Positions 33,296-42,876 are shown, counted from the stretch's first letter. The stretch is 64,000 nt of DNA from Micromonospora globbae (GCF_003610785.1 NZ_RAQQ01000009.1:62001-126000); one strand, 5' to 3'. The notes: a model not told the origin generated them from the letters alone. Numbers and translations: made by a program.

Positions 33296-35038
33296 ATGCG
33301 ACCACGTGTGGCGGCCGCCGCGGGCGGCGCGATAGCACTGGTGGTGGCCCTGGGTGCGTGCTCGGAGAACACGGGTGAGGGCACCACCGTGGACACCAAC
33401 CGTACGCAGACCGGGGTCATCGCGACCGACCCGAAGGACTCGCAGGGCCCGGCCCCCGAGGTGGAGGGTGCGCAGAAGGGCGGCACCTTCACCATCATCC
33501 GGGAGACGCCCATCTCCCACCTGGACCCGCAGCGGACGTACTCGTTCGCCGGCCTGATGGCGAGCCCGCTCTTCGCCCGGTACCTCACGACGTGGAAGGA
33601 CGACGGCAAGGGCGGTCTCGTTCTCGTCGGCGACCTGGCCGAGACGCCCGGCACCAACGTCAACAACGACTGCAAGGTCTGGGAATTCAAGATCAAGGAC
33701 GGGGTGAAGTTCGAGGACGGCCGGCCGATCACCTCGAAGGAGATCGCGTACGGCATCGCCCGGTCCTTCGACCCCGACCTGACGAGCGGCCCGACCTACA
33801 TCCAGGAGTGGCTGGCCGACACCCCGCAGTTCGACACCAAGTGGGACTTCAAGAAGAACAAGGGCTCGCTGCCGCCCGGGCTGACCACCCCGGACGACAA
33901 GACCCTGCGCTTCGAGTTCGCGAAGCCCCGCTGCGACCTGCCGTTCGCGGCCTCGCTGCCGACCACCGCACCGCTGCCGCCCGACAAGGACACCGGCGTC
34001 AACCTCGACACCCGTCCGTTCTCGTCCGGCCCCTACAAGATCGCCGAGAACCAGGTCGGCGTGAAGCTGACCCTGGACCGGAACCCCAACTGGGACCCGA
34101 ACACCGACCCGGTCCGGCACCAGTACCCGGACCAGTTCGTCTGGACGTTCGGCCCCACCCCGGACGCCGCCAACAACCGGGTGATCGCCGACAACGGCGC
34201 GGACCAGAGCGCGGTCGCCTTCAACTTCGTGCCGGCCTCGCTGGTCGCCAAGGTGGCCGGCGACGCGTCGCTGAAGTCCCGCACGATCCTCTCGCCGACC
34301 CCGAGCGCCAACCAGCTCGTCATCAACAACCAGCGGGTCACGGACCTGAAGATCCGCCAGGCGCTCAACTACGCGATCGACCGTGAGGGCCTCATCAAGG
34401 CGCTCGGCGGGCAGACCGTCGCCGCGCCGCTGACGACGCTGATGCCGCCGTCGACCATCGGCTACAAGCAGTACGACGCCTACCCGGCCGGCGCCACCGG
34501 CAACATGGAGAAGGCCAAGGAGCTGCTCGGCGGCCAGACCCCGGAGCTGGTCCTCGGCGTCTCCGACGGCGCGACCGAGCAGCAGATGGGCACCCAGCTC
34601 AAGGCCAACCTCGAGCGGGCCGGCTTCAAGATCACGCTGCGGAACATCCCGGACGACGCGAAGCTCGACGAGATCAAGAAGAAGGACAACCCCTGGGACC
34701 TGTACATCGGTAACTGGGCGGCGGACTGGCCGAGCGGCGCGTCGATCCTGCCGGTGCTCTACGACGGGCGCAGCATCAAGCCCGAGGGCAACAGCAACCA
34801 GGCGTACTTCAACGACCCGGCGATCAACGCCGAGTTCGACCGGATCCTGGCCATGCCGCCGGCCGAGCAGGGCCCGGAGTGGGGCAAGCTCGACGAGCGG
34901 ATCATGAAGGAGCACGCCCCGGTCGTGCCGCTCTTCGTCGACGTGGCGTACGTGGTGCACGGCTCGAAGGCGGGCGGGGTCTTCATCTCCAGCGTCTTCG
35001 GCTACCCGTCGTTCGTGAACGCGTTCGTCAAGCAGTAG
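33296..35038 (+). CDS. ABC transporter substrate-binding lipoprotein (SBP family 5)
   Basis: 580 residues. The signal peptide ends in the lipobox VALGACS, so Cys22 should be lipidated and the protein anchored outside the membrane. The SBP_bac_5 fold is shown by GGTFTIIRETPISHLDPQRTY, then VWEFKIKDGVKFEDGRPITSKEIAYG, LDTRPFSSGPYKI and IRQALNYAIDREGLIKALGG. It binds peptides or similar solutes for the preceding permeases. ATG 33296 follows GGAGGAGGTAGGAG. Lysine/asparagine content is high for the organism, as in many secreted binding proteins. Confidence 0.94.
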   Translation: MRPRVAAAAGGAIALVVALGACSENTGEGTTVDTNRTQTGVIATDPKDSQGPAPEVEGAQKGGTFTIIRETPISHLDPQRTYSFAGLMASPLFARYLTTWKDDGKGGLVLVGDLAETPGTNVNNDCKVWEFKIKDGVKFEDGRPITSKEIAYGIARSFDPDLTSGPTYIQEWLADTPQFDTKWDFKKNKGSLPPGLTTPDDKTLRFEFAKPRCDLPFAASLPTTAPLPPDKDTGVNLDTRPFSSGPYKIAENQVGVKLTLDRNPNWDPNTDPVRHQYPDQFVWTFGPTPDAANNRVIADNGADQSAVAFNFVPASLVAKVAGDASLKSRTILSPTPSANQLVINNQRVTDLKIRQALNYAIDREGLIKALGGQTVAAPLTTLMPPSTIGYKQYDAYPAGATGNMEKAKELLGGQTPELVLGVSDGATEQQMGTQLKANLERAGFKITLRNIPDDAKLDEIKKKDNPWDLYIGNWAADWPSGASILPVLYDGRSIKPEGNSNQAYFNDPAINAEFDRILAMPPAEQGPEWGKLDERIMKEHAPVVPLFVDVAYVVHGSKAGGVFISSVFGYPSFVNAFVKQ

Positions 35039-35054
35039 ACCCACCACACGGACG

Positions 35055-35088
35055 GGCCCCCGGTCGACAGCGTCGTCGACCGGGGGCC
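35055..35088. terminator. hairpin after the ABC importer
   Basis: 14-bp perfect arms GGCCCCCGGTCGAC (35055-35068) and its complement (35075-35088), with a 6-nt loop, between the convergent binding-protein and S9 peptidase genes. Confidence 0.8.
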
Positions 35089-35113
35089 GCCGTGCGTCAC
35101 GGGGCGCCCTCGC

Positions 35114-37261
35114 TCAGAGCACGTGCGTACGGAGGAAGTCCAGCTCCAGCCGGAGCAGGCGCTCGGCCGTGCCGCCGGCGGCCATGTGCGTCGCGCCGGT
35201 GAGCGGCAGCACCGAGTGGGGGCGGCCGGCGGAGAGCAGCGCTGCCGACAGGCGCAGCGTGTGCGCGGCCACCACGTTGTCGTCGACGAGGCCGTGCACG
35301 AGCAGCAGCGGCCGGGCCCGCTCCGGCCCGGTCACCGGCTCGGCCGCCAGGTCGACGAGCGAGTGGTGGGCGTACACGTCCGCGCCGTCCTCCGGCATCC
35401 CCAGGTAGCGCTCGGTGTAGGCCGTGTCGTAGAGCGCCCAGTCGGTGACCGGGGCGCCGGCGATGCCGCAGCGGAACAGCTCGGGGTGGCGCAGCACCGC
35501 GAGCGCGGCGAGCCAGCCGCCGAACGACCAGCCGCGTACCGCCACCCGGCCCAGGTCGAGGTCCGGATGCTTGTCGGCGAGCGCGGTCAGCGCGTCCACC
35601 TGGTCGGACAGGATCACGTCGGCCACCCGCCGGTGGATCGCCTTCTCGAACGACGGCGCGACCCCGGGGGTGCCCCGGTTGTCGACGACCACCACGGCGA
35701 AGCCGGCGTCGGCCCACCACTGCCGTTCCAGCCAGGCGGCCCGCGCGGCGACCACCTCCTGGTGGCCGGGCCCGCCGTAGACGTCCAGCAGCACGGGCAG
35801 GCGGCGGCCGGTGACGTAGCTGTTCGGGTAGAGCACCGCGCTGGGCAGCCGCCGGTCGGTCACGCGCTCCAGCAGCGGCAGCGGCGAGTACGGCGGGGTC
35901 GCGGCGTGCGAACCGAGCACGGCCACCTCCTCGTCGCCCCGCCACACCGTCCAGCGCGTCCCCGCGTGGTCGAGCGTGGCGACACCCACCACGAGCACGT
36001 CACCCCCGACCGCCGCGGTGTGCCAGCCCGAGTCGGTGGTGAGCCGCCGGGCGTCCACCCCGCCGCCGATCGTGGTGCGTACGCGGAACAGGTGCCGCTC
36101 GCTCGGCTCGCCGTCGCTCGCCTCGACGATCAGGTCGGCGGGCCCCTGCCCGGCGGCGGGCAGCCGGCCCACCACCCGGCGTACGTACAGCGAGGGCGGG
36201 GTGAGCAGGGTGCCGTCGGCGAACAGGCAGCGGGCGTCGTACCCGTCGTGGGCCAGCTCGCCCCCGACGAGCACGCGGCCGTCGGGCAGGTGGGCCGGGG
36301 TGCCCGCGATCGGCTCGACCCAGCGCGGGTCGGCCAGTTCGGCGTGCACCTGCGTCTCGCCGGTGCGCGGGTCGACGGCCAGCACCAGGCCGTGCTGCTG
36401 GGACCGGCGCAGCACGGTGATCAGCGGGCCGCCCTCGGCCCAGCTCACCGCGGTCAGGTACGGGTACGTCTCCCGGTCCCAGTGCACGTCGACCCAACCG
36501 CCGTCGAGGTCGAGCAGGTGCAGGCTGACCTCGGCGTTCGGCCCTCCCGCCCGCGGGTACGCGACAGTGGTCGGCGGGCTCGCCGGGTCGGCCGGGTCGT
36601 GCAGGTGCCACCGCTCCAGCCGGGACTCGTCGACCCGGGCGGCGAGCACCGCGCGGCCGTCCGGCGCCCACCAGTAGCCCCGGAACCGGCCGAACTCCTC
36701 GGCCGCGATGTGCTCGGCCAGCCCCCAGGTCACCCCGGCGTCCTCGCCGGCCAGCAGGGTGTCGGCGCCGTCGGGGTCGATCACCCGCAGCTCGCCCCGG
36801 CGGACCCCCTGGGCGGCGTCCGTGACGTACGCCAGCCGTTCACCGGACGGGTCCGGACGCGGATCGAGGACGGGCCCGACCGTGGCCACCTCGACGACGT
36901 CGCCGTGCACCAGGTCGGCGCGGAACAGGCGGCCGGCCAGCGGGAAGGCGGCCACCCGGCCGGCGGCGTCCAGGGCGTACGAGCCGATGCCGGCCGCGCT
37001 GAGCCGCTGCCGCTCGCGTAGCGCGCGCTCGCCCGGGGAGAGCGCCGCCGGGTCGGCGTCCGCGCCGAGCAGGGTGGCCGGGTCGGCGACCAGCCGCTCC
37101 TCGCCGGTGGCGACGTCCAGGAGCCAGAGCGCGTCGGCCGGGTCCTCGGGACCGGCCGAGCGCAGGAAGACCACCCGGGAGCCGTCGTCGGCCACGGAGA
37201 CGGCACGCGGCGCCCCGTGGCTGAACCGACGGGTACGCGCGGCCAGCTCCGGATAGTCCAC
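35114..37261 (-). CDS. S9-family prolyl oligopeptidase / dipeptidyl peptidase IV-like
   Basis: 715 residues: an N-terminal beta-propeller (about 1-470, with DPP-IV-type blocks such as LAEHIAAEEFGRFRGYWWAPDG) and a C-terminal alpha/beta hydrolase. The catalytic Ser579 is in RGWSFGGWLA, Asp in GLVDDNVV and His in TGATHMAAGG. It has no signal peptide, so it is probably cytoplasmic and cleaves short, often proline-containing peptides. GTG 37261 is supported by TACGAT (37268-37273, minus strand) 6 nt upstream. It converges on the peptide importer and may process its imports. Confidence 0.9.
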   Translation of the reverse strand: MDYPELAARTRRFSHGAPRAVSVADDGSRVVFLRSAGPEDPADALWLLDVATGEERLVADPATLLGADADPAALSPGERALRERQRLSAAGIGSYALDAAGRVAAFPLAGRLFRADLVHGDVVEVATVGPVLDPRPDPSGERLAYVTDAAQGVRRGELRVIDPDGADTLLAGEDAGVTWGLAEHIAAEEFGRFRGYWWAPDGRAVLAARVDESRLERWHLHDPADPASPPTTVAYPRAGGPNAEVSLHLLDLDGGWVDVHWDRETYPYLTAVSWAEGGPLITVLRRSQQHGLVLAVDPRTGETQVHAELADPRWVEPIAGTPAHLPDGRVLVGGELAHDGYDARCLFADGTLLTPPSLYVRRVVGRLPAAGQGPADLIVEASDGEPSERHLFRVRTTIGGGVDARRLTTDSGWHTAAVGGDVLVVGVATLDHAGTRWTVWRGDEEVAVLGSHAATPPYSPLPLLERVTDRRLPSAVLYPNSYVTGRRLPVLLDVYGGPGHQEVVAARAAWLERQWWADAGFAVVVVDNRGTPGVAPSFEKAIHRRVADVILSDQVDALTALADKHPDLDLGRVAVRGWSFGGWLAALAVLRHPELFRCGIAGAPVTDWALYDTAYTERYLGMPEDGADVYAHHSLVDLAAEPVTGPERARPLLLVHGLVDDNVVAAHTLRLSAALLSAGRPHSVLPLTGATHMAAGGTAERLLRLELDFLRTHVL

Positions 37262-37267
37262 GGCCAG

Positions 37268-37273
37268 ATCGTA
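37268..37273 (-). promoter_or_regulatory. putative -10 box, leaderless S9 peptidase promoter
   Basis: TACGAT on the minus strand, with a 6-nt gap to the GTG start. Confidence 0.45.
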
Positions 37274-37342
37274 AGGCGGCCGTCGGGGTGATGTGGCCGA
37301 CCTGCGTGGACGCGTCGGGGCCGGCCCGGCAGAACCGCCGGT

Positions 37343-37348
37343 TAGAGT
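37343..37348 (+). promoter_or_regulatory. putative -10 box, leaderless mshB promoter
   Basis: TAGAGT ends 7 nt before GTG 37356. The competing GTG at 37347 overlaps this box and is therefore less likely. Confidence 0.5.
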
Positions 37349-37355
37349 GACGGGC

Positions 37356-38270
37356 GTGACGACGCTGCCCGACCGCCGGCTGCTGCTGGTCCACGCGCAC
37401 CCCGACGACGAGTCCATCGGCACCGGCTCGACGATGGCCCACTACGCCGCCACCGGCGCGCACGTGACGCTGGTGACCTGCACGCTCGGCGAGGAGGGCG
37501 AGATCCACGTGCCGGCGCTGGCCCAGCTCGCCGCCGACCAGGCCGACCAGCTCGGCGGCTACCGGATCGCCGAGCTGGATGCCGCCTGCGCCGCGCTCGG
37601 CGTCACCGACCACCGCTTCCTCGGCGGCGCCGGCCGCTACCGCGACTCCGGGATGATGGGCCTGCCGACCAACGAGCACCCGCGCGCGTTCTGGCAGGCC
37701 GACCTCGACGAGGCCGCCGGGTACCTGCTGGAGGTCATCCGGGAGATCCGGCCGCAGGTCATGGTCACGTACGACGAGAACGGCTTCTACGGGCACCCGG
37801 ACCACATCCAGGCGCACCGGGTGGCGATGCGGGCGTACGACCTCGCGGCCGCCGAGGGGATCGCCCCCGCCAAGGTCTACTGGACGGCCATGCCGCTGAG
37901 CGTGCTGGCGGCCGGCATGGACCAGTTCGTCGAGTCGTCCGACAACCCGTTCGCCGGCATCGAGGACGTCTCCGAGCTGCCCTTCGCGACCCCCGACGAG
38001 CAGATCGCCGCCCGGATCGACGCCACCGACCAGCACGCCGCGAAGCAGGCGGCGCTGCGTGCCCACGCCACCCAGATCCCGCCGACGTCGTGGCTCTACA
38101 CGATCGCCGGCAGCTTCGGCGGCGAGTTCATGGGCGTGGAGTACTACACCCTCGCCAAGGGCGAGAAGGGGCCGGGCAGCGGCCCGTACGGCTGGGAGGA
38201 CGACCTCTTCGCCGGGATCGCCGACCTCGGCCCGGACCGGGCCCCGGCTGCGGCGGCCGGCCTGCGGTGA
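37356..38270 (+). CDS. mshB: mycothiol synthesis deacetylase (GlcNAc-inositol deacetylase)
   Basis: 304 residues. Zinc-binding motifs are [16 protein letters not shown] near residue 11 and [20 protein letters not shown] near 145, the two signatures of LmbE/MshB proteins. YDENGF and the C-terminal [10 protein letters not shown] are MshB-like. It removes acetate from GlcNAc-Ins, the second step of mycothiol synthesis. The gene ends with GTGA overlapping the next start, so the small membrane protein is coupled to it. Confidence 0.93.
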   Translation: MTTLPDRRLLLVHAHPDDESIGTGSTMAHYAATGAHVTLVTCTLGEEGEIHVPALAQLAADQADQLGGYRIAELDAACAALGVTDHRFLGGAGRYRDSGMMGLPTNEHPRAFWQADLDEAAGYLLEVIREIRPQVMVTYDENGFYGHPDHIQAHRVAMRAYDLAAAEGIAPAKVYWTAMPLSVLAAGMDQFVESSDNPFAGIEDVSELPFATPDEQIAARIDATDQHAAKQAALRAHATQIPPTSWLYTIAGSFGGEFMGVEYYTLAKGEKGPGSGPYGWEDDLFAGIADLGPDRAPAAAAGLR

Positions 38271-38722
38271 CGCTGCCCGCCGCCCCGATGTCACTCGCCC
38301 CGGACGAGCCCACCCCGCCGCCGGCGGGGCCGCCGTCGCGCCTGCCGGACCTCGGGCTGCGGGCCGCGGGAGGTCTCGTGTCGGTCGTGGCCGGCGTGGT
38401 CACCGGGCTGGTGGAGCTGATGCTCGCCACGGTCCGGGTGGCCGGCCAGCTGATCGGCGTGTCCGTGCTGGTGGCGATCGGCGCCAACATCGTGCTCAGC
38501 TGGTTCGCCCACGAGACCGTCGGCCGCCGCTGGTCGGTGGCGCTGCCCGCCGTGCCGTGGTTCCTGCTGATGGCGGTCGCGGCGATCCGTACGAACGAGG
38601 GGGACCTGCTCCTCGCCGGGAACAACTGGGTCGGCCTCGTCATGATCATGGCTGGCGCCATGACCTTCGCAGTGATGGGCTTCCGGCAGATCCTGGCCGT
38701 ACCACGCACCCCACGCGGGTGA
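38267..38722 (+). CDS. hypothetical membrane protein downstream of mshB
   Basis: 151 residues from GTG 38267, which overlaps the mshB stop by 4 nt; an ATG at 38288 would shorten it by 7. A proline-rich N-terminus is followed by four hydrophobic segments ([71 protein letters not shown]). It resembles the conserved small membrane proteins that follow mshB in actinomycetes (DUF6113-like). Role unknown. Confidence 0.75.
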   Translation: MTLPAAPMSLAPDEPTPPPAGPPSRLPDLGLRAAGGLVSVVAGVVTGLVELMLATVRVAGQLIGVSVLVAIGANIVLSWFAHETVGRRWSVALPAVPWFLLMAVAAIRTNEGDLLLAGNNWVGLVMIMAGAMTFAVMGFRQILAVPRTPRG

Positions 38723-38802
38723 TGACGCCACTCAGGTACGGGTGGTAGATATTCCTGCCAGGAACCGCCCCGGGTGTGGGCGGTAGGGCGGGAGGTCGTG
38801 CG

Positions 38803-39267
38803 ATGGACAAGCGCTGGCGCGACATCGGGGTGCTCGCCGGGGCGCTCTTCGCGGTCAATGTGGTCGCCCGGCTGGTCAACCACTTCGGCTTCGACGGCGA
38901 CGACGCCGCGGCCGACCGGGTGTCGCTGGGCATGTTCGGCGTGATCGGGCTGATCCTGGCCGTGCTCGCGTTCGTCTGGGGGCGGCGTCGTCCGCTCGGC
39001 GACTGGGCGGCGGACATCGGTGGCGCCGTGGTGGTCGCGATGCTGCTCACCGTGCTGGTGGGCCCGCTGCTGGTGGGCGACAGCCCGTTCGCCGGCGGCG
39101 CGGGCACCTTCTTCGCCCAGATCTGGTTCTACCTGGGCGCCACGCTCGTCGGGTCGCTGATCGGTTACCTGGTGGCCACCGCGCTGGGCCTCGACCACCG
39201 TTCGCAGAGCCTCAAGCGGTTCGCCGAGCTGAAGACCACCAAGCCGCGCAGGGTCGTCCGTCGCTGA
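38803..39267 (+). CDS. hypothetical membrane protein
   Basis: 154 residues with about four hydrophobic segments (VLAGALFAVNVVARLV, GVIGLILAVLAFVWG, GGAVVVAMLLTVLVGPLLVG, FYLGATLVGSLIGYLVATAL) and a basic C-terminal tail (KTTKPRRVVRR). The ATG at 38803 has GGGAGGT upstream. No family was recognised. It runs in the same direction as mshB but has its own ribosome site. Confidence 0.75.
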   Translation: MDKRWRDIGVLAGALFAVNVVARLVNHFGFDGDDAAADRVSLGMFGVIGLILAVLAFVWGRRRPLGDWAADIGGAVVVAMLLTVLVGPLLVGDSPFAGGAGTFFAQIWFYLGATLVGSLIGYLVATALGLDHRSQSLKRFAELKTTKPRRVVRR

Positions 39268-39285
39268 CCCGGCCGCCCGCACGGG

Positions 39286-40251
39286 TCAGCGTGGCGCCAC
39301 CCGCGTCCGGTAGGTGTGGTGGGTCGTGAAGCCGAGCCGCTGGTAGAGCGCCACGGCGCCGGTGTTGTGCTGCTCCACCTGGAGGAAGGCGTGGGTGGCC
39401 CCGGCCGCCGCACCCCAGTCGGCGAGCGCCCGGATCATCCGGCGCGCCAGCCCCTGCCGGCGCGCGGCCGGCAGCACCTCGATGAGGCTCAGCCCCAGCC
39501 AGCGGCCCCCGCCGGTCACCGTGCCCCGGCCGATGCCGACCAGCGTGCCGTCGGCGTACGCGTGGGCGAAGCGGACCTGGTCCACGGCGGTGAGCACGTG
39601 CCGGGCGGCGTCCGGCAGCCCGCCCTTGCGGCCCGACGCGACGGCCAGCCACTCCCGCGTCGGCGCGGCGGCCAGCTCCACCACGGCCGCCGAGCCCGGC
39701 GGGGGCGGCGGCGACCCGCCCGCCGCGAGGGGCAGCGGGGCGGTCTGCACGAGCACCGGCGGGCGGGCGGACCAGCCGCGGGCGTCGAGTTCCGCGCCCA
39801 CCGGCGCGGCCAGCGGCAGCGGGGTGTTGACCATCGGGGTGAGGTCGTGCCCGGCGTACCAGCGCTCGACGGCGTCCACCGCGGCCGGCAACGGCCGGTC
39901 CGGGTCACCGACGGGCAGCGCCGAGTTGGCCCGGCCGGTCCACCCGTCGGCGGCCCGTAGCAGCCAGCTTCCGAGCCGGTCCCGTGTCGGCGCCGGCCAC
40001 GCCTCGTCGGCCGCCAGCTCCAGCTCGACCACGGCGGCGGCGGTCGGGCGGCGCGTCGGCGGCACCCGCTTGGCCCGGTGCACCTCGTCCCGGGGCACCC
40101 GCAGCGGGCCCTGCGCCGTGGCCAGCGTGAGATGCGTGTCACTCAGCTCGACCAGCTCGCCCAGGGCGTCGGAGAAGAGGGGGCGGCCGTCGCGCTCGCC
40201 CACCATCCGGCGGACCACTATCCGGTGTCCCACATCCTGCTGACCCAGCAC
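39286..40251 (-). CDS. GNAT acetyltransferase, CG3035/Rv0428c-like
   Basis: 321 residues. The N-terminal ~60 residues form a small barrel-like domain (VGHRIVVRRMVGERDGRPLFSDALGELVEL), the middle has the DGWTGRANSALPVGDPDRPL block typical of this subgroup, and the last ~150 are the GNAT core. The acetyl-CoA loop is VLPAARRQGLARRMIRAL and the final strand QHNTGAVALYQRLGF. Some relatives are annotated as N-acetylglutamate synthases; that role is not proven here. GTG 40251 follows GGGGAGGGG. It is divergent from fdxA. Confidence 0.85.
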   Translation of the reverse strand: MLGQQDVGHRIVVRRMVGERDGRPLFSDALGELVELSDTHLTLATAQGPLRVPRDEVHRAKRVPPTRRPTAAAVVELELAADEAWPAPTRDRLGSWLLRAADGWTGRANSALPVGDPDRPLPAAVDAVERWYAGHDLTPMVNTPLPLAAPVGAELDARGWSARPPVLVQTAPLPLAAGGSPPPPPGSAAVVELAAAPTREWLAVASGRKGGLPDAARHVLTAVDQVRFAHAYADGTLVGIGRGTVTGGGRWLGLSLIEVLPAARRQGLARRMIRALADWGAAAGATHAFLQVEQHNTGAVALYQRLGFTTHHTYRTRVAPR

Positions 40252-40277
40252 GATCGACCCCCTCCCCGGCGAGATAC

Positions 40278-40283
40278 TAGGCT
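40278..40283 (+). promoter_or_regulatory. putative -10 box of fdxA
   Basis: TAGGCT in GATACTAGGCTCTTACC, about 47 nt before the fdxA GTG; a normal leader with a ribosome site follows. Confidence 0.4.
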
Positions 40284-40330
40284 CTTACCGTCGCGGGAGA
40301 TCGCGGCGCGTCTTGCGGAGGAGAAGACCG

Positions 40331-40657
40331 GTGACCTACATCATCGCCGAGCCGTGCGTGGATGTGCTCGACAAGGCATGCATCGAGGAGTGCCCGGTCG
40401 ACTGCATTTACGAGGGCAACCGGATGCTCTACATCCACCCCGACGAGTGCGTCGACTGTGGTGCCTGTGAGCCCGTCTGCCCCGTCGAGGCGATCTTCTA
40501 CGAGGACGACGTCCCGGAGCAGTGGAAGGAATACACCGGCGCCAACTACGAGTTCTTCGAGGATCTCGGATCGCCCGGTGGCGCCTCGAAGATCGGCAAG
40601 GTGGACAAGGACGCGGCCTTCGTGGCCGCCCAGCCGCCGCGCGGTGAGGGCCACTGA
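40331..40657 (+). CDS. fdxA: seven-iron ferredoxin
   Basis: 108 residues. Cys8, Cys16 and Cys20 (CVDVLDKACIEECPVDCIYEG) together with the motif CVDCGACEPVCPVEAI supply a [3Fe-4S] and a [4Fe-4S] cluster. The C-terminal half (YEDDVPEQWKEYTGANYEFFE) is the usual FdxA extension. It transfers electrons in the cytoplasm, for example to P450s. GTG 40331 has GGAGGAGA upstream. Its stop overlaps the proposed CTG start of dapC. Confidence 0.95.
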   Translation: MTYIIAEPCVDVLDKACIEECPVDCIYEGNRMLYIHPDECVDCGACEPVCPVEAIFYEDDVPEQWKEYTGANYEFFEDLGSPGGASKIGKVDKDAAFVAAQPPRGEGH

Positions 40658-41763
40658 ACCGGCCCTCGCCGGTCTCGGCACGGCTGCCCGAGTTCACCTG
40701 GGACACCCTGGACGCCGCGGCCACCCTGGCCGCGGCGCATCCGGGAGGCCTCATCAACCTCTCCATGGGTACGCCGGTCGACCCGGTGCCCCCGGTGATC
40801 CGGCAGGCGCTGGCTGACGCCTCCGACGCCCCCGGCTACCCGCTGACGGCCGGCACGCCGGCGCTGCGGGCCGCCATCAGCGCCTGGGTCGCCCGGGCCT
40901 GCGGCGCCGGGGTCGACGGTCTCGGTGTGCTGCCGAGCATCGGCTCCAAGGAGCTGGTCGCCTGGCTGCCCACCCTGCTCGGCGTCGGGCCGGACGACGT
41001 GGTGGTGGTGCCGTCCGTCTGCTACCCCACCTACGAGGACGGGGCGCGGCTGGCCGGTGCCACGGTCGTCCGCACCGACTCGCTGACCTCGGTCGGCCCG
41101 ACCTCGCGGGTACGGCTCGTCTGGGTCAACTCGCCCGGCAACCCGACCGGCCGGGTGCTGCCCGCGGCCCACCTGCGCAAGGTGGTCGACTGGGCGCGCG
41201 AGCGGGGCGCGGTGGTCGCCAGCGACGAGTGCTACCTGCCGCTGGGCTGGTCCGCCGAGCCGGTCTCGGTGCTCTCGCCCGAGGTCTGCGGCGGCTCGTA
41301 CGACAACGTGCTGGCGCTGCACTCGCTCTCCAAGCGCTCGAACCTGGCCGGCTACCGGGCGGGCTTCGTGGCCGGTGACCCGGCGCTCGTGGCGGAGCTG
41401 CTGAAGGTGCGCAAGCACGCCGGCATGATCGTGCCCGCGCCCGTGCAGGCGGCCATGGTGGCCGCGCTCCAGGACGAGCGGCACGCCGAGGAGCAGCGGG
41501 AGCGGTACCGGGCGCGGCGCGAGACGCTGTACCGGGCGTTCACCGAAGCCGGATTCACGGTCGAGCACTCGGAGGCGGGCCTCTACCTGTGGATGACCCG
41601 GGGCGAGGACTGCTGGCGGACGGTCGACTGGCTGGCCCGCCGGGGCATCCTGGTCGCCGCGGGCGTCTTCTACGGCCCGGCCGGCGGCCAGCACGTGCGG
41701 GTGGCGCTGACCGAGACCGACGAGCACGTCGCGGCCGTCGCCGACCGGCTCGCCGAGGGCTGA
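40654..41763 (+). CDS. dapC: succinyldiaminopimelate transaminase (DapC)
   Basis: 369 residues as annotated. It is a PLP fold-type I aminotransferase; the Schiff-base lysine is in LHSLSKRSNLAGYRAGF, and NSPGNPTGRVLP and SDECYLPLGW are cofactor motifs. It makes N-succinyl-LL-diaminopimelate for lysine and cell-wall synthesis. The first ATG (40765) would lose RLPEFTWDTLDAAATL and LINLS, which fit the conserved N-terminus. The frame upstream is closed at 40645, leaving CTG 40654 (overlapping the fdxA TGA as CTGA) as the only reasonable start-like codon. The start is therefore uncertain. Confidence 0.88.
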   Translation: MNRPSPVSARLPEFTWDTLDAAATLAAAHPGGLINLSMGTPVDPVPPVIRQALADASDAPGYPLTAGTPALRAAISAWVARACGAGVDGLGVLPSIGSKELVAWLPTLLGVGPDDVVVVPSVCYPTYEDGARLAGATVVRTDSLTSVGPTSRVRLVWVNSPGNPTGRVLPAAHLRKVVDWARERGAVVASDECYLPLGWSAEPVSVLSPEVCGGSYDNVLALHSLSKRSNLAGYRAGFVAGDPALVAELLKVRKHAGMIVPAPVQAAMVAALQDERHAEEQRERYRARRETLYRAFTEAGFTVEHSEAGLYLWMTRGEDCWRTVDWLARRGILVAAGVFYGPAGGQHVRVALTETDEHVAAVADRLAEG

Positions 41764-41806
41764 GCCCGCAGCGTCGCGGGCACGACCGAGACGCCGAGGT
41801 GGGTGG

Positions 41807-42826
41807 ATGGTGGACAGACCCGGTGGGCGGCCGAGGGTCGCCGTCGTGGGCACGGGGCTCATCGGCGGTTCGATCCTGCTCCGCCTGCACGAGGCGTACC
41901 CGGACGTGACCGGCTGGGACCCGGACCCGGCGACGCGGGCCGAGGGCCGCGCGCGCGGCGTACGCGTACCCGACGACCTCGCCGAGGCGGTCGGCGACCG
42001 GGACGTGGTGTTCCTCGCCGGGCCGCTGCCGAGCCTGCCGGAGACCCTGCTGACCGTCGCCGCGCACACCGGTGACCGCTGCGTCGTCACCGACGTCGGC
42101 AGCACGAAGGCCGGGATCGCCGGCTTCGCGGCCGAGCACGGCCTGACGGGCCGGTTCGTGCCCGGTCACCCGATGGCGGGCACCGAGCGGTCCGGCCTGA
42201 CGGCCGCCGTGCCGACGCTGTTCGACGGTGCGGCGTGGGTGCTCTGCCCCGCGCCCGAGGGGATCGTGGCCTTCCGGACGCTGGTCGGCCTCCTCGTGGA
42301 CGTCTTCGCGGCCCGGGTGGTCCCGATGGACCCGGCGGTGCACGACTCGGTGGTCGCCCTGTCGTCCCACCTTCCCCACGTGCTCGCGGGGAGCCTCGCG
42401 GGGGCGGTGGCCGACTCGCCGCTGCGCGACGCCGTGCTCGGCCTGGCCGCCGGGAGCTTCCGGGACGGCACCCGGGTGGCCGGCACCCCCGCCCAACGGA
42501 CGGCCGACATGCTCTTCCAGAACCGGGACGAGGTGCTCCGCCAGGTGGAGCGGGTGCGTGCCGCCCTCGACGAGCTGACCGCCGCCCTCGACCGGGGCGA
42601 CCTGGACGCGCTCGTCGCGCGGTACCGGCGGGCGCGGGAGCTGCGTCACGCGCTGCCCGACCGGGTGCTCCACGAGCACCGGCGGGAGTTCCCGACGGAC
42701 GGCGACCACGCGGCCGAGGTGGCGTACCTGCGCGACCTGGGCGCCGCCGGCGGCCACCTGACCGGGTGCCGCGCCGGCGCGGACGTCGTGACGTACGCCG
42801 GGTGCCGCCCGCCCGCCGAGGGCTGA
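41807..42826 (+). CDS. tyrA: prephenate dehydrogenase
   Basis: 339 residues. The NAD(P) fold begins RVAVVGTGLIGGSILLRLHE (about residues 10-29), followed by TDVGSTKAGI and the substrate motif FVPGHPMAGTERSG near residue 118. The all-helical C-terminal dimer domain includes VVALSSHLPHVLAG and MLFQNRDEVLRQVE. It oxidatively decarboxylates prephenate in tyrosine synthesis. It lies 43 nt after dapC on the same strand. The last ~50 residues extend beyond the usual domain and include two cysteines. Confidence 0.9.
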   Translation: MVDRPGGRPRVAVVGTGLIGGSILLRLHEAYPDVTGWDPDPATRAEGRARGVRVPDDLAEAVGDRDVVFLAGPLPSLPETLLTVAAHTGDRCVVTDVGSTKAGIAGFAAEHGLTGRFVPGHPMAGTERSGLTAAVPTLFDGAAWVLCPAPEGIVAFRTLVGLLVDVFAARVVPMDPAVHDSVVALSSHLPHVLAGSLAGAVADSPLRDAVLGLAAGSFRDGTRVAGTPAQRTADMLFQNRDEVLRQVERVRAALDELTAALDRGDLDALVARYRRARELRHALPDRVLHEHRREFPTDGDHAAEVAYLRDLGAAGGHLTGCRAGADVVTYAGCRPPAEG

Positions 42827-42870
42827 CCACCGGCTCGGGGCAGGGCCGGGCGCGCGGGCGCGGCCGCGAC

Positions 42871-42876
42871 TAGGGT
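42871..42876 (+). promoter_or_regulatory. putative -10 box, leaderless SIMPL gene promoter
   Basis: TAGGGT ends 6 nt before the ATG at 42883. Confidence 0.5.
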
